A DNA stretch of 64,000 nucleotides. It comes from Teredinibacter turnerae T7901. Lineage in GTDB: Bacteria; Pseudomonadota; Gammaproteobacteria; Pseudomonadales; Cellvibrionaceae. The position numbers were made by a program, and so were the translations under genes. The notes beneath the pieces are model-generated. The model was given only the letters and a program-made list of their open reading frames with translations. It ran no database searches and was not told the origin of the DNA. Positions 34,894-43,864 of the stretch are shown piece by piece (position 1 is the first letter of the stretch; the number at the start of each line of letters is the position of its first letter). Where the stretch lies: the NCBI RefSeq assembly GCF_000023025.1, contig NC_012997.1:3283125-3347124 (forward strand), given 5' to 3'.

Positions 34894-36630
34894 ATGAATA
34901 TTCGCAAGTTCCTTGCTGATCGCGTCCGTAGTGCCATGTCAGACGTCGGCATACCCAACGACTACAGCCCTCACCTGGCCATCAGCAAAAAGCCGGGCTT
35001 CGGCGACTATCAGGCAAATGGGGCCATGGCTGCCGCGAAAGCGATGAAAACCAATCCACGAGAACTGGCGCAATCGATTGTCGATAGCCTGGATCTTTCC
35101 GGTGTCGCCGAAAAGGTCGAAATCGCTGGCCCGGGATTTATCAATATCCATCTCGAAAACGCCTGGTTAGCGCGCCAACTGGCGGAGTCATCCAGTACCG
35201 CTAACCTCGCGGCGCAAACCGAGCAAGAAGCACAGACTGTCGTGGTCGACTACTCCTCACCCAACCTCGCCAAAGAGATGCATGTAGGCCATCTGCGTTC
35301 CACCATCATTGGTGATTGTCTGGCGCGTATCTTGGAGTTTAATGGCGATAAGGTTATTCGCCAGAATCACGTCGGCGATTGGGGAACCCAGTTCGGGATG
35401 CTGATTGCCGAGCTGGAAACGCAACTCAGCGATGGCGACAAACCAGATTTCGCACTTAAAGACCTGGAAAGCTTCTACCAAAAAGCCAAAGCACACTTCG
35501 ATACCGACGCAGCCTTTGCCACCAAAGCGCGCGACTATGTGGTACGCCTGCAATCTGGCGATCAGCATATTTTGAATTTGTGGGAATCCTTTAAACGGGT
35601 TTCACTCAAGCACAGCGAAGAAATATACAGCCTGCTGAATGTCACTCTGGGCCCACAAGATGTGCGTGGTGAAAGTGCCTATAACGACGACCTTGCAGCG
35701 GTCGTCAGTGAATTGAAAGCCCAGGGCCTGGCAGTGGAAGATGACGGCGCACAAGTGGTGTTTTTGCAGGAACTGGCCGACAAAAACGGCGACCCTAGCC
35801 CGGTTATCGTGCAGAAAAAAGACGGCGGGTATTTGTATTCCACCACCGACCTCGCAGCGTTGCGCTACCGCACAGGCGAGCTGGCGGCCGACCGTATTCT
35901 GTATTTTATTGATGCGCGACAGTCCCTGCACATGCAGCAGGTGTTTACCGTGGCTCGCAAGGCGAATTTCGTCAACGAATGGGTCAGCCTGGAGCATCAT
36001 CCGTTTGGCACCATGATGGGGGCAGATGGCAAACCATTTAAAACCCGCAGCGGCGGTACAGTTAAGCTGGCAGAATTGTTGGAAGAAGCGGTCGAACGCG
36101 CCAGCCAGGTGGTCGCCGCCAATAGCGAGCTGGACGCACAGGAAGCGGCGGATATTGCACGTAAGGTGGGCATTGGCGCGATAAAATATGCCGATTTATC
36201 TAAAACACGTACCAATGACTATGTATTCAATTGGGACGCGATGCTCAGCTTCGAAGGCAATACCGGGCCTTACCTGCAGTACGCCTATACCCGAATCAAG
36301 AGTATTTTCCGCAAGGCCGACCTGGATCTGGAGAGTTTTGCGGCGGACTTGAATATTTACGAAGCCCAGGAAAAAGCGCTGGCACTTAAAACACTGCAAT
36401 TCGCAGAGGTCGTGGAGCAGGTTGCCAGCGAAGCGCTGCCACATGTTTTGTGTAACTACTTATACGATTTGTCCAGCCTGTTTATGACCTTCTACGAAGC
36501 CTGCCCGATACTCAAATCAGACGTGCCGGAAGATACCCGTAACAGTCGCTTGGTGTTAAGTGCCTCCGTTGCCAAAACACTTGCTCTCGGGCTGGACCTT
36601 CTTGGCATTGAGGTTATGGAACGGATGTAG
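34894..36630 (+). CDS. argS: Arginyl-tRNA synthetase
   Basis: This class I synthetase charges tRNA-Arg. I take ATG 34894 (578 residues, equal to the family length); GTG 34870 would add eight residues. The N-terminal Arg-S additional domain includes [13 protein letters not shown]. The HIGH motif is present as HVGHLRST near residue 130, and the DALR anticodon-binding domain closes the protein ([20 protein letters not shown], then [20 protein letters not shown]). Convergent with yqcC. Confidence 0.97.
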
Positions 36631-36642
36631 CCAGAGCGATAA

Positions 36643-36673
36643 TACTCAGCGCTCGATCAAGTGGCGCTGAGTA
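36643..36673. terminator. Ten-base-pair perfect hairpin at the argS/yqcC junction
   Basis: TACTCAGCGC (36643-36652) pairs with GCGCTGAGTA (36664-36673). The yqcC stop codon (36657-36659) lies in the loop. It may terminate argS transcripts; there is no U-tract. Confidence 0.5.
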
Positions 36674-36983
36674 CTTCATCCAATTTGTTCAAGCTACCCA
36701 ACAACCCAGCGATGTCCCGCTGCTGACCGCGAAAGTATTCTTCAGCCATAGGCGCAACACCGCACTTGTCTGGCAGAGGTGCGCCGTTGTTCACTATGAA
36801 GAGCATCTTGGGAATGAACACAAATTGCGTCCACTCAACGAATGTCATGGTGTCAATGCAAAATGGCTGCGTACTCGCCAACTGCTCAGGTGTCGGTGGT
36901 TTAGACGACCATACGCCAAGAGTTCGCAGCTCGTATTCTATGTCCATTAATAGGGATGCAATCTGAGTATTTTTGTCTGTCAT
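36657..36983 (-). CDS. yqcC: YqcC family protein (DUF446)
   Basis: The 108-residue cytoplasmic protein matches DUF446: LLMDIEYELRTLGVW, then PFCIDTMTFVEWTQFVFIPKM. Function is unknown in any species; in several gammaproteobacteria it lies near tRNA pseudouridine synthase TruC, but here it follows dinG by 23 bases as the last gene of an acyltransferase-dinG-yqcC unit. Confidence 0.93.
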   Translation of the reverse strand: MTDKNTQIASLLMDIEYELRTLGVWSSKPPTPEQLASTQPFCIDTMTFVEWTQFVFIPKMLFIVNNGAPLPDKCGVAPMAEEYFRGQQRDIAGLLGSLNKLDEVLSAT

Positions 36984-37006
36984 AAATATTTATCTGCAAA
37001 AGTGAA

Positions 37007-39121
37007 TTACCTCAAGCCACCGCCGAAGGGCGGCAGTGAATTGAGCAGCGCCTTGCCGTATCGCTTGGTGAGCAGCCGGCGATCAAGAATACTCACCTTG
37101 CCGGTGTCGCTTTCGGTACGCAACAGTCGACCACACGCCTGAACCAGTTTTATAGCGGCATCGGGCACGGTGATTTGCATAAACGCATTGCCACCTTTTG
37201 CTTCCACCCATTCCGCCAGCGAAGCTTCAATAGGGTCATCAGGCACGGCAAAAGGAATTTTGGCGATAATTACATGGGTGCAATAGTTGCCCGGCAAGTC
37301 CACCCCCTCGGCAAAGCTGGCCAGCCCGAACAACACGCTGCCCTCCCCTTCATCAATACGCTTCTTGTGCTTTCGCACCAAAGCCTGCTTACTTTCGATG
37401 CCCTGCATGAGTACCAGTTTGCGTAATTCACGCGGAATTAAATCGTTGGTGTCGAGCATCTGCTTACGGGACGAGAATAAAACCAGCGTTCCTGCGTTTT
37501 TATCGACGATATCCACCAGCATTTCCGCTACGTTTTCGGTATGTGCGGGATCGTTCGCCTCCAGCGCTTTTTCCGGCACCACCAGTTGCGCGCGGTTGGC
37601 GTAATCAAACGGACTGGGAACCACCGCATAATTAGCGGAATCGTAGGTACCAGCGCGATATTTGAAGCGGTCAAAGGAGTTCAGCGCGGTAAGCGTCGCC
37701 GACGTGACTACCGCACCAAAGCAACGAGACCACAAGCTCTGCTCTAATGCACGCGAGGCGAGGATAGGGCTGGAAACAATCTCAAAATCCACAATTTCGT
37801 TGAATTCAAGCAGCGTAATCCAGCGCGCATAAGGAAATTTTTCGTTGGGCTCGGTATCCGCATAGCTCTCCCACAACTCATGGTTAGCTTCGGCACGGCT
37901 GAGCCAGGTTCCCAACAGGGGGTAGAGGTTTTCCAGATCAACCTTCGGCACCAACGGGTGGTCATCCTCGAGTAGCGCATCCATTTCTTTGTTCAGTTTC
38001 TGCAGAATCTGTACGAGCTCAGCGAAACCTTCAACCAGATCACATGCCACCGCTTCCAGCTCTCGCGGCACAACCCCTTGCGGAAAGCGCAACCGCGGAC
38101 TGAATTGCTCGCGGTCAATATCCGCAGTTAGCGCCTGCAATAAATGGAGGTTCCCCTCCATAATGTGGCGCACCGAACGCAACGTGGATTCGAGAGGGTC
38201 GGCCAGATTACAAAAGTAAGTTGCTTCGGCCAACGGCGAAACCAGGCCTGGCCACTGGCCTTCGCTCTGCCCTAGCCAGCGAATGGTACTGCGGTAGCGG
38301 GTATGGGCCGCGAAATGATTGATGGCCTTGTCTGGCAGGTGATGACCTTCGTCGAAAATATAAATGGTATCCTCTGGCGGCGGCAGAATCGCACCGCCAC
38401 CGAGCGCGAGATCCGCCAGTACCAGGTCGTGGTTAGCAACAATGCAGTCCGCGTCATCCAACTCGTCGCGGGCACGAAAAAAGCTGCAGTTGCGCACGAA
38501 ACTGCATTTGCGCCCACTGCATTGACGGTGATCTGTCGTCACACGTTGCCAGGTGGACGGTTCAATTTCTTCCTGCCAGTTGTCGCGATCACCATCCCAG
38601 GTACCGGTCGATAGCTCCTGCATCATTTGCTGGTAGAGCTTACCTTCGCTGTCGCTCATTTGAGATTCCTCTTCATAGAGAGGAATAAACTGAATCTCGT
38701 CTTCGGCACTCAACAGCCGGTCCAGCTTGGCCAGGCACAAATAGCGACCCCGACCTTTGGCAAGCCGGTACTGGAATTCGAGCTGGCTGTGGCGGAGTAT
38801 TTCGGGCAAATCTTTGTAGACAACCTGCTCCTGGAGCGCTACGGTTGCCGTTGCAACGACCAGCTTTTTGTCCAGCAGTTTTGCGATCGGCAACGCCGCT
38901 AAAAAGTAGGACACCGTTTTACCCGTACCCGTACCCGCTTCAATAACACATACGTGATTGTCGCTTTCTCGACCGCCCTCCCCGTCCAGCTCAATGTTGC
39001 CGAGGGTGCGTGCAATTTCGGCAATCATCAATTTCTGGCCATAGCGAGGCTTGAGCTGTTTGGACTCCAGGAAGCGGCTGTAAGCCTGTTGAATTTCGCG
39101 CTTTATCTCGTCTTGCAGCAC
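37007..39121 (-). CDS. dinG: ATP-dependent DNA helicase DinG
   Basis: A 704-residue XPD-like superfamily 2 helicase that unwinds DNA 5'-3', including R-loops and forked structures. Walker A is EAGTGTGKT (about residue 65), the DEAH box is DEGHH, and the iron-sulfur cluster Cys are visible in CSGRKCSFVRNC plus an upstream Cys. The last motif VQACGRLLRTESDTG is near the C terminus. The start is GTG 39121, which shares one base with the upstream gene's TAG, so the pair is translationally coupled. The call is firm. Confidence 0.94.
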   Translation of the reverse strand: MLQDEIKREIQQAYSRFLESKQLKPRYGQKLMIAEIARTLGNIELDGEGGRESDNHVCVIEAGTGTGKTVSYFLAALPIAKLLDKKLVVATATVALQEQVVYKDLPEILRHSQLEFQYRLAKGRGRYLCLAKLDRLLSAEDEIQFIPLYEEESQMSDSEGKLYQQMMQELSTGTWDGDRDNWQEEIEPSTWQRVTTDHRQCSGRKCSFVRNCSFFRARDELDDADCIVANHDLVLADLALGGGAILPPPEDTIYIFDEGHHLPDKAINHFAAHTRYRSTIRWLGQSEGQWPGLVSPLAEATYFCNLADPLESTLRSVRHIMEGNLHLLQALTADIDREQFSPRLRFPQGVVPRELEAVACDLVEGFAELVQILQKLNKEMDALLEDDHPLVPKVDLENLYPLLGTWLSRAEANHELWESYADTEPNEKFPYARWITLLEFNEIVDFEIVSSPILASRALEQSLWSRCFGAVVTSATLTALNSFDRFKYRAGTYDSANYAVVPSPFDYANRAQLVVPEKALEANDPAHTENVAEMLVDIVDKNAGTLVLFSSRKQMLDTNDLIPRELRKLVLMQGIESKQALVRKHKKRIDEGEGSVLFGLASFAEGVDLPGNYCTHVIIAKIPFAVPDDPIEASLAEWVEAKGGNAFMQITVPDAAIKLVQACGRLLRTESDTGKVSILDRRLLTKRYGKALLNSLPPFGGGLR

Positions 39122-40272
39122 TACTTCAGACCCAGGCGTTTATATACAGGATTGGCATAGGCCGTTAACAAGGTTGTTTTGTATTTTTCGCTGCAGGTTT
39201 CAAGGCGCGAGCGAAATTCGCTGCGCTCGGCGTTCCAGTCAATGCCATCGAACGCTTGCTGTTGCTCCCCCACACGTACTTTAGGCGTGCGCTTCTCGAG
39301 CATTTCAAACGCCAGACAGTTACTGGGATGGAGTACATAGTTGGCTTCGATTTGACGGTCGATCTCCTCTGCAACCTGGTCTGCGTCCTCATAGGACGCA
39401 CTCAGTGGCGTGCCAAACGCGACATGGCAGTGCCCTTTAAACCCGGTGATACCGCGCGCAATAGACTCCACATCTTCATGCTGCTCCTTGGTGTAAGTGC
39501 CGTGCGTCGCCTTTTCGTAAAGCTCTCGTGCCTTAGCCTGGTCGCAGGGGTCGTATTCGTAGGAAACCGCCACAGGCACGATACGGGCTTCTTCAATAAA
39601 TTCACCAAAACTCATCGCTTTGTCTTTGCTCATCGCCAGCATATTGATAAGTGCCGGATTGGTCTGATCGAGCCCATCTTTGGCGCGGCCTTCGCGCTGA
39701 GCGATCCAAACGTTTTCGCGGTCGTTGAGTACACTGTGGTGAATGTAGCTGGAGAGATTTTTTGCCGCCACCAGCTTATCGCGTCGGTTTGTCAGCGCGC
39801 GCCGAACGATAAAACTCTTGTTCAGGCGCATAAGGTCGGATGCAAATGGCTTGGTCAGCAAGTTGTCGCCGATAGCGATCCGCAACGTGCTGAAGCCACT
39901 GTGATAAATAACCCAGTTGACCAGCGCCGGGTCCATCGCGATATCCCGGTGGTTGGAAATAAACAAGTGCGGCGCCTTCGCATCGAGCTGGTCCAGCCCC
40001 GAACAGGTCAGGCTGCTGGTGGTGCGTTCAAGCATTTGGCCCAAATACACTTCGACACGCTGCTGAAACTCCAGCACACTACTCACACCGGAAACTTCGC
40101 GAGCAAGACGGCGTCGGACCATTGGCCGGGCGAGGCGCGCGAAACCACCGATTGCGCCGCGTAATTTCAGCCGGGCGACCGTGTCCAGAAATTCGCCATC
40201 CGCGAGTAATTTGTCAAGGATAGGACGCACTTCATCGTCGTTATAGGGGCGAATATCGTCAAACTGCGACAT
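39121..40272 (-). CDS. PlsC-like 1-acyl-glycerol-3-phosphate acyltransferase
   Basis: The 383-residue protein contains a phosphate acyltransferase domain in the middle. The catalytic motif appears as SNHRDIAMDP at about residue 105, a variant of HX4D in which the Asp positions are shifted (Asp at +2 and +6). A second block is WIAQREGRAKDG, the EGxR-type motif. There is no signal peptide and no strong membrane helix, so it may be a peripheral or remodelling acyltransferase. It is the first gene of the unit that contains dinG. The acyl acceptor is not determined. Confidence 0.82.
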   Translation of the reverse strand: MSQFDDIRPYNDDEVRPILDKLLADGEFLDTVARLKLRGAIGGFARLARPMVRRRLAREVSGVSSVLEFQQRVEVYLGQMLERTTSSLTCSGLDQLDAKAPHLFISNHRDIAMDPALVNWVIYHSGFSTLRIAIGDNLLTKPFASDLMRLNKSFIVRRALTNRRDKLVAAKNLSSYIHHSVLNDRENVWIAQREGRAKDGLDQTNPALINMLAMSKDKAMSFGEFIEEARIVPVAVSYEYDPCDQAKARELYEKATHGTYTKEQHEDVESIARGITGFKGHCHVAFGTPLSASYEDADQVAEEIDRQIEANYVLHPSNCLAFEMLEKRTPKVRVGEQQQAFDGIDWNAERSEFRSRLETCSEKYKTTLLTAYANPVYKRLGLK

Positions 40273-40502
40273 ACCGGGCTCTCTCTTTCTAAACTACTAG
40301 ACTTACTGTTTATCACAAAGCCAAACCCGGACGGGTTCGACGATCAAAAGGCGCGATTATACCGGTTTCCTGCCCCTCCGACATGGCACACTGTCGTCTT
40401 TGGAGCCAGGCTTTCCGCGCACCGTTGACGGCGGCGAAAACACTGGGCACCTGAGCCCGTGATAACCACACAGACATTTGCAAAAGGCCCATCCGCCGCC
40501 CC

Positions 40503-41789
40503 ATGAAGATCTTGCTCGTTGAAGACAGCCCCACCCTGCGACACGCTACCAGCACCTATATTCGCAACGCCGGGCACGACCCCATTCTCGCGAAAAGCGG
40601 TGAAGAAGCATTGCAGATCGTCGACACCACACCCGTCGACATGATCATTATGGATGTGGAAATGCCAGGGCTGGATGGTTTTGAAACCACGCGGCTGATA
40701 CGCGAATGGCTTGGCGAACACTGGGTGCCGATCATCTTCGTCACCGGACTCTCTGAAGACGCAAACCTGCGTGAAGGTATCGACGTGGGGGGAGACGATT
40801 ACCTGGTCAAACCGGTAAACCAGGTTATTTTAAGCGCAAAAATCCGCGCGATGGAGCGCATCCTCAACATGCGCAACGAATTAAACCGGCTGAACGAAGA
40901 GCTGGTGCAATTGAGTCAGCGTGACAGCCTTACCGGTTTATTCAACCGCCGCACCTTTGAGGAAAAATCCACCGAAGTGTGGCGTCACGCCACCCGCAGT
41001 CAGCAGCCGGTGACCGTTATTCTGATGGACATCGACTACTTTAAACTTTACAACGATGAGTACGGGCACCAGGCTGGCGACCGCTGTATTCGTATGGTTG
41101 CGAATGCCCTGCACCGCTGCCTTAATCGGCCCAACGATATTGTCGCGCGCTACGGCGGGGAAGAGTTTATTGCCTTGCTGCCGAACACCCCTATTGAAGG
41201 CGCCCAGCATCTCACTGAACTTATCCGCGAAACCGTGGAAGAGATGCACATTAAACACCGCGGCTCAAAAATGTCGGACCGGGTCACCGTGAGTCTCGGC
41301 TCAACCACGACAAATTTCACCACTGCAATTGACTTGAATCGCCTCATCAGTCAGGCCGACCGGGCACTTTACGAAGCCAAAAACGATGGCCGCAACCGTG
41401 CTACTGTCACTCTGCATTCGCCGGAAGCTACGGTCCTGGTGGTGGACGACGACGAACAGAGCCTCCACACGATCCATCAAGCGCTGGAGGGACACTGTGC
41501 ATTGATCACTACGCGCAACGCGACGGAATGCCTGCGTTTTGCTCGCGACAGGTACCCGGATATTATTTTGTTGGAAGTTTACCTGCCAGGGGTGAACGGC
41601 TTTGAGATTTGTCGCAAGCTTAAAGCGGACCCAGATACATCCCATATCCCGGTTGTACTCCTGTCGTCATCGTCTGAGACGTCGGAGCTGATAGAGTTTG
41701 CCCGCCAGGTTAAAGCCAGCGCGTGTTTTCAAAAGCCGCTGGACACGCACAAACTCATTGCCCATGTGCGCAAAGCACTGAAGAACTAA
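40503..41789 (+). CDS. REC-GGDEF-REC diguanylate cyclase
   Basis: This 428-residue cytoplasmic protein should make cyclic di-GMP. The first receiver (1-120) keeps its phospho-acceptor Asp in MIIMDVEMPG near residue 54. The GGDEF domain (about 150-300) has signature GGEEF and an inhibitory RxxD site (RPND) five residues before it, so product feedback is expected. The second receiver (about 310-428) has LLEVYLPG, with Glu where the phospho-acceptor Asp should be. It has no adjacent kinase. Order REC-GGDEF-REC is unusual; WspR and PleD place their receivers before GGDEF. Confidence 0.94.
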   Translation: MKILLVEDSPTLRHATSTYIRNAGHDPILAKSGEEALQIVDTTPVDMIIMDVEMPGLDGFETTRLIREWLGEHWVPIIFVTGLSEDANLREGIDVGGDDYLVKPVNQVILSAKIRAMERILNMRNELNRLNEELVQLSQRDSLTGLFNRRTFEEKSTEVWRHATRSQQPVTVILMDIDYFKLYNDEYGHQAGDRCIRMVANALHRCLNRPNDIVARYGGEEFIALLPNTPIEGAQHLTELIRETVEEMHIKHRGSKMSDRVTVSLGSTTTNFTTAIDLNRLISQADRALYEAKNDGRNRATVTLHSPEATVLVVDDDEQSLHTIHQALEGHCALITTRNATECLRFARDRYPDIILLEVYLPGVNGFEICRKLKADPDTSHIPVVLLSSSSETSELIEFARQVKASACFQKPLDTHKLIAHVRKALKN

Positions 41790-41814
41790 AAAAGCCCTCA
41801 GGCTGAGGGCTTTT
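41789..41814 (+). terminator. Rho-independent terminator of the diguanylate cyclase gene
   Basis: AAAGCCCTCA (41791-41800) pairs with TGAGGGCTTT (41804-41813) around a three-base loop and is followed by a T. The stem starts two bases after the stop codon. Confidence 0.88.
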
Positions 41815-41861
41815 AGCGATTTTTATTTGATATTCATACTCAGGGCTAGTGCGAGAGTGAT

Positions 41862-42362
41862 CTAGTTAGGCGTGGCTCTCACGCAAAACCACAGCAGACA
41901 ACTGACATCCTCTTTGACTTTTTTACTGAGCCAGCCGCTCCGATCTCCGGAACCGGGGGACGCAATTTCCTCGCTGGTAATACTGCCATCACCATTCTGG
42001 TCGAAGCGTTCGAAGCTCCCCAGGTAGGAGACATATTCTTCACCAGACAATACGCCGTCCTGATCGAGGTCGAGCTTGTTGAATCGCGCTTTCAGCAGCA
42101 TCTCGCGTTTAGCCTGATCGAGTTGGCGATACTCGCCAAAAGACACATCGCCGGTACCATCACCGTCCATGCGCTCAAATATCTGTTTACGTTTTTCGGA
42201 TATTTCATCCACCGTAATAATGTTATCGCCGTTTTCATCATACTTGGCCAATAACCATTGATCGTCTGCCACCGGTCCTGGCGCCGCAATTGTCTTCCCT
42301 GAAAGCATGAACCCACAGCATAGGACTGTCGCCAACAGCGGGCGGATTGGAAGGGCTATCAT
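41862..42362 (-). CDS. Secreted EF-hand calcium-binding protein
   Basis: The 166-residue product starts at ATG 42362 (GAGG at eight bases), with GTG 42371 possible. A signal peptide (LLATVLCCGFMLSGKTIAA) is followed by four EF-hand-like loops: DENGDNIITVDE, DGDGTGDVSFGE, DLDQDGVLSGEE and DQNGDGSITSEE. Each supplies Asp, Asn or Glu at calcium-coordinating positions. Calcium buffering or sensing in the periplasm is inferred. It is a lone gene between the GGDEF and pyrB genes. Confidence 0.87.
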   Translation of the reverse strand: MIALPIRPLLATVLCCGFMLSGKTIAAPGPVADDQWLLAKYDENGDNIITVDEISEKRKQIFERMDGDGTGDVSFGEYRQLDQAKREMLLKARFNKLDLDQDGVLSGEEYVSYLGSFERFDQNGDGSITSEEIASPGSGDRSGWLSKKVKEDVSCLLWFCVRATPN

Positions 42363-42663
42363 GACTTTCACCTCAAGTTCTTGATATTTAAGGGTCTTTC
42401 AGCGTTAACAACCTGCGCGAGACCGGCGTATTACATTTACGAACAGTTTAGTGAGCTTGGCGTGACAAGCAGGTGTCACACTTCACACTTTTTGCTTAAA
42501 ACATAGTCCGATTATGTCTATTATTTAGCCGAAAAGAAAGGAGAACTTATAAAAAGGTGATTTTAAGGTGAAAGAGAGGGATAAGCGGTGAAAATTCACG
42601 ACAACAAAAAATGATTAGGGCGAACACAGCAGCTCGCCCAACTCACAACCTAATACTTTAGAA
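42363..42663. other. 301-bp intergenic region, purine-rich
   Basis: Between the EF-hand gene start and the pyrB stop. The plus strand is purine-rich between about 42530 and 42615, but I see no hairpin terminator, small ORF or RNA signature. Confidence 0.5.
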
Positions 42664-43689
42664 TCAACCCAATTCATTCAAATCGCGATTGTGATACCAA
42701 TTCACGTCTCTGGCGTGCTTATCTACCTGATCGACCACATCGAGGATCATGGCAAACAGGGCCATACGCACCAGAATTCCGTTATCTGTCTGGCGGAAAA
42801 TTGCCAGATTGGGATTCTGATTGAGATCGGTATCGAGCTCGTTAGCATCTGCCCGCGAATCTCGCGGCAAGGGGTGCATAATGACGGTATTGGGCTGACA
42901 GAACTGGGTGTAAATCGCCTGGTTCAGACGGAAACGGCCGCGGTAAAGATCGGCCTCAGCTTTGGATGCAAAGCGCTCTTCTTGAATACGGGTGGAGTAC
43001 ACAATGTCGACGCTGGAGATACTTTGACTCAACTCGGAAGACACGGTGACTTTATGGCCGGCGGCGCGCAGGGTTTCGACATATTTTTCCGGCATCGCTA
43101 ATTCCTGCGGCGATACCAGAGCGACTTCCACTCGATCGTAGAGTGCCAACAACTTACTGAGTGAGTGTACGGTACGGCCGTATTTTAAGTCGCCTATCAT
43201 TGCAATGCGCAGGCTGTCCATGCTCCCGCCTTTCGCCCGCACCTCTTTCTGAATGGTGTAAAGATCCAGCAGCGCCTGGCTCGGGTGCTCGTTCGCACCA
43301 TCACCACCGTTAACCACCGGAACCCGGCTAGCGGAAGCAAACTCCGCCACTGAGCCTTCTTCCGGGTGGCGCATGCAGATAACATCACTGTAGCCTGAGA
43401 GCACTCGCGCGGTATCGTACAGCGACTCGCCCTTGGCAATGGCTGAGCTTTTGAAACCCGTGGTTTCACGAACTTCCCCACCCAACAAATTAAACGCACA
43501 TCCAAAACTTACTCGGGTCCGCGTGCTTGGTTCAAAAAACATATTGCCTAAAATCGCGCCTTCCAATACGCGGGTAACGCGCCTGCGCAACGCGTAAGGT
43601 TCCATGCTATCCGCTACCGCAAAAATACGTTCGATGTCGGCACGGTCAAACTGCTCGACAGATAAAATGTGAGCTCCAGGAAATTGCAC
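42664..43689 (-). CDS. pyrB: Aspartate carbamoyltransferase
   Basis: The enzyme makes N-carbamoyl-L-aspartate in the second step of pyrimidine synthesis. The 341 residues contain the carbamoyl-phosphate loop FEPSTRTRVSF near residue 55, HPSQALLDL near 135, and HPLPRDSRADANELDTD near 272. No regulatory subunit (pyrI) or dihydroorotase gene follows, unlike E. coli pyrBI or the Pseudomonas pyrB-pyrC' arrangement. The last seventy residues (IFRQTDNGILVRMALFAMIL) are the usual C-terminal helices with an added hydrophilic tail. Confidence 0.92.
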   Translation of the reverse strand: MQFPGAHILSVEQFDRADIERIFAVADSMEPYALRRRVTRVLEGAILGNMFFEPSTRTRVSFGCAFNLLGGEVRETTGFKSSAIAKGESLYDTARVLSGYSDVICMRHPEEGSVAEFASASRVPVVNGGDGANEHPSQALLDLYTIQKEVRAKGGSMDSLRIAMIGDLKYGRTVHSLSKLLALYDRVEVALVSPQELAMPEKYVETLRAAGHKVTVSSELSQSISSVDIVYSTRIQEERFASKAEADLYRGRFRLNQAIYTQFCQPNTVIMHPLPRDSRADANELDTDLNQNPNLAIFRQTDNGILVRMALFAMILDVVDQVDKHARDVNWYHNRDLNELG

Positions 43690-43864
43690 GTTGATTACCT
43701 CTGCTAGAGAATGGAAGGGGCGGTGACAAACGCGCGCTATTCTACTGCCCGCAGAGGTTTCACAAAAGCGTAATCATGAAATAGTCGACAGAATTTTACG
43801 CAGGCTCAAACAAGCAAAAAAACCATCTATGCTTAGGGTTTTACCCCTCTACCTCAGCGCACCC

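Noticed and set aside
39256-40164. 302-residue plus-strand open frame
   Set aside because: It lies entirely antisense to the PlsC-like acyltransferase, which has recognisable motifs, and encodes no family I know.
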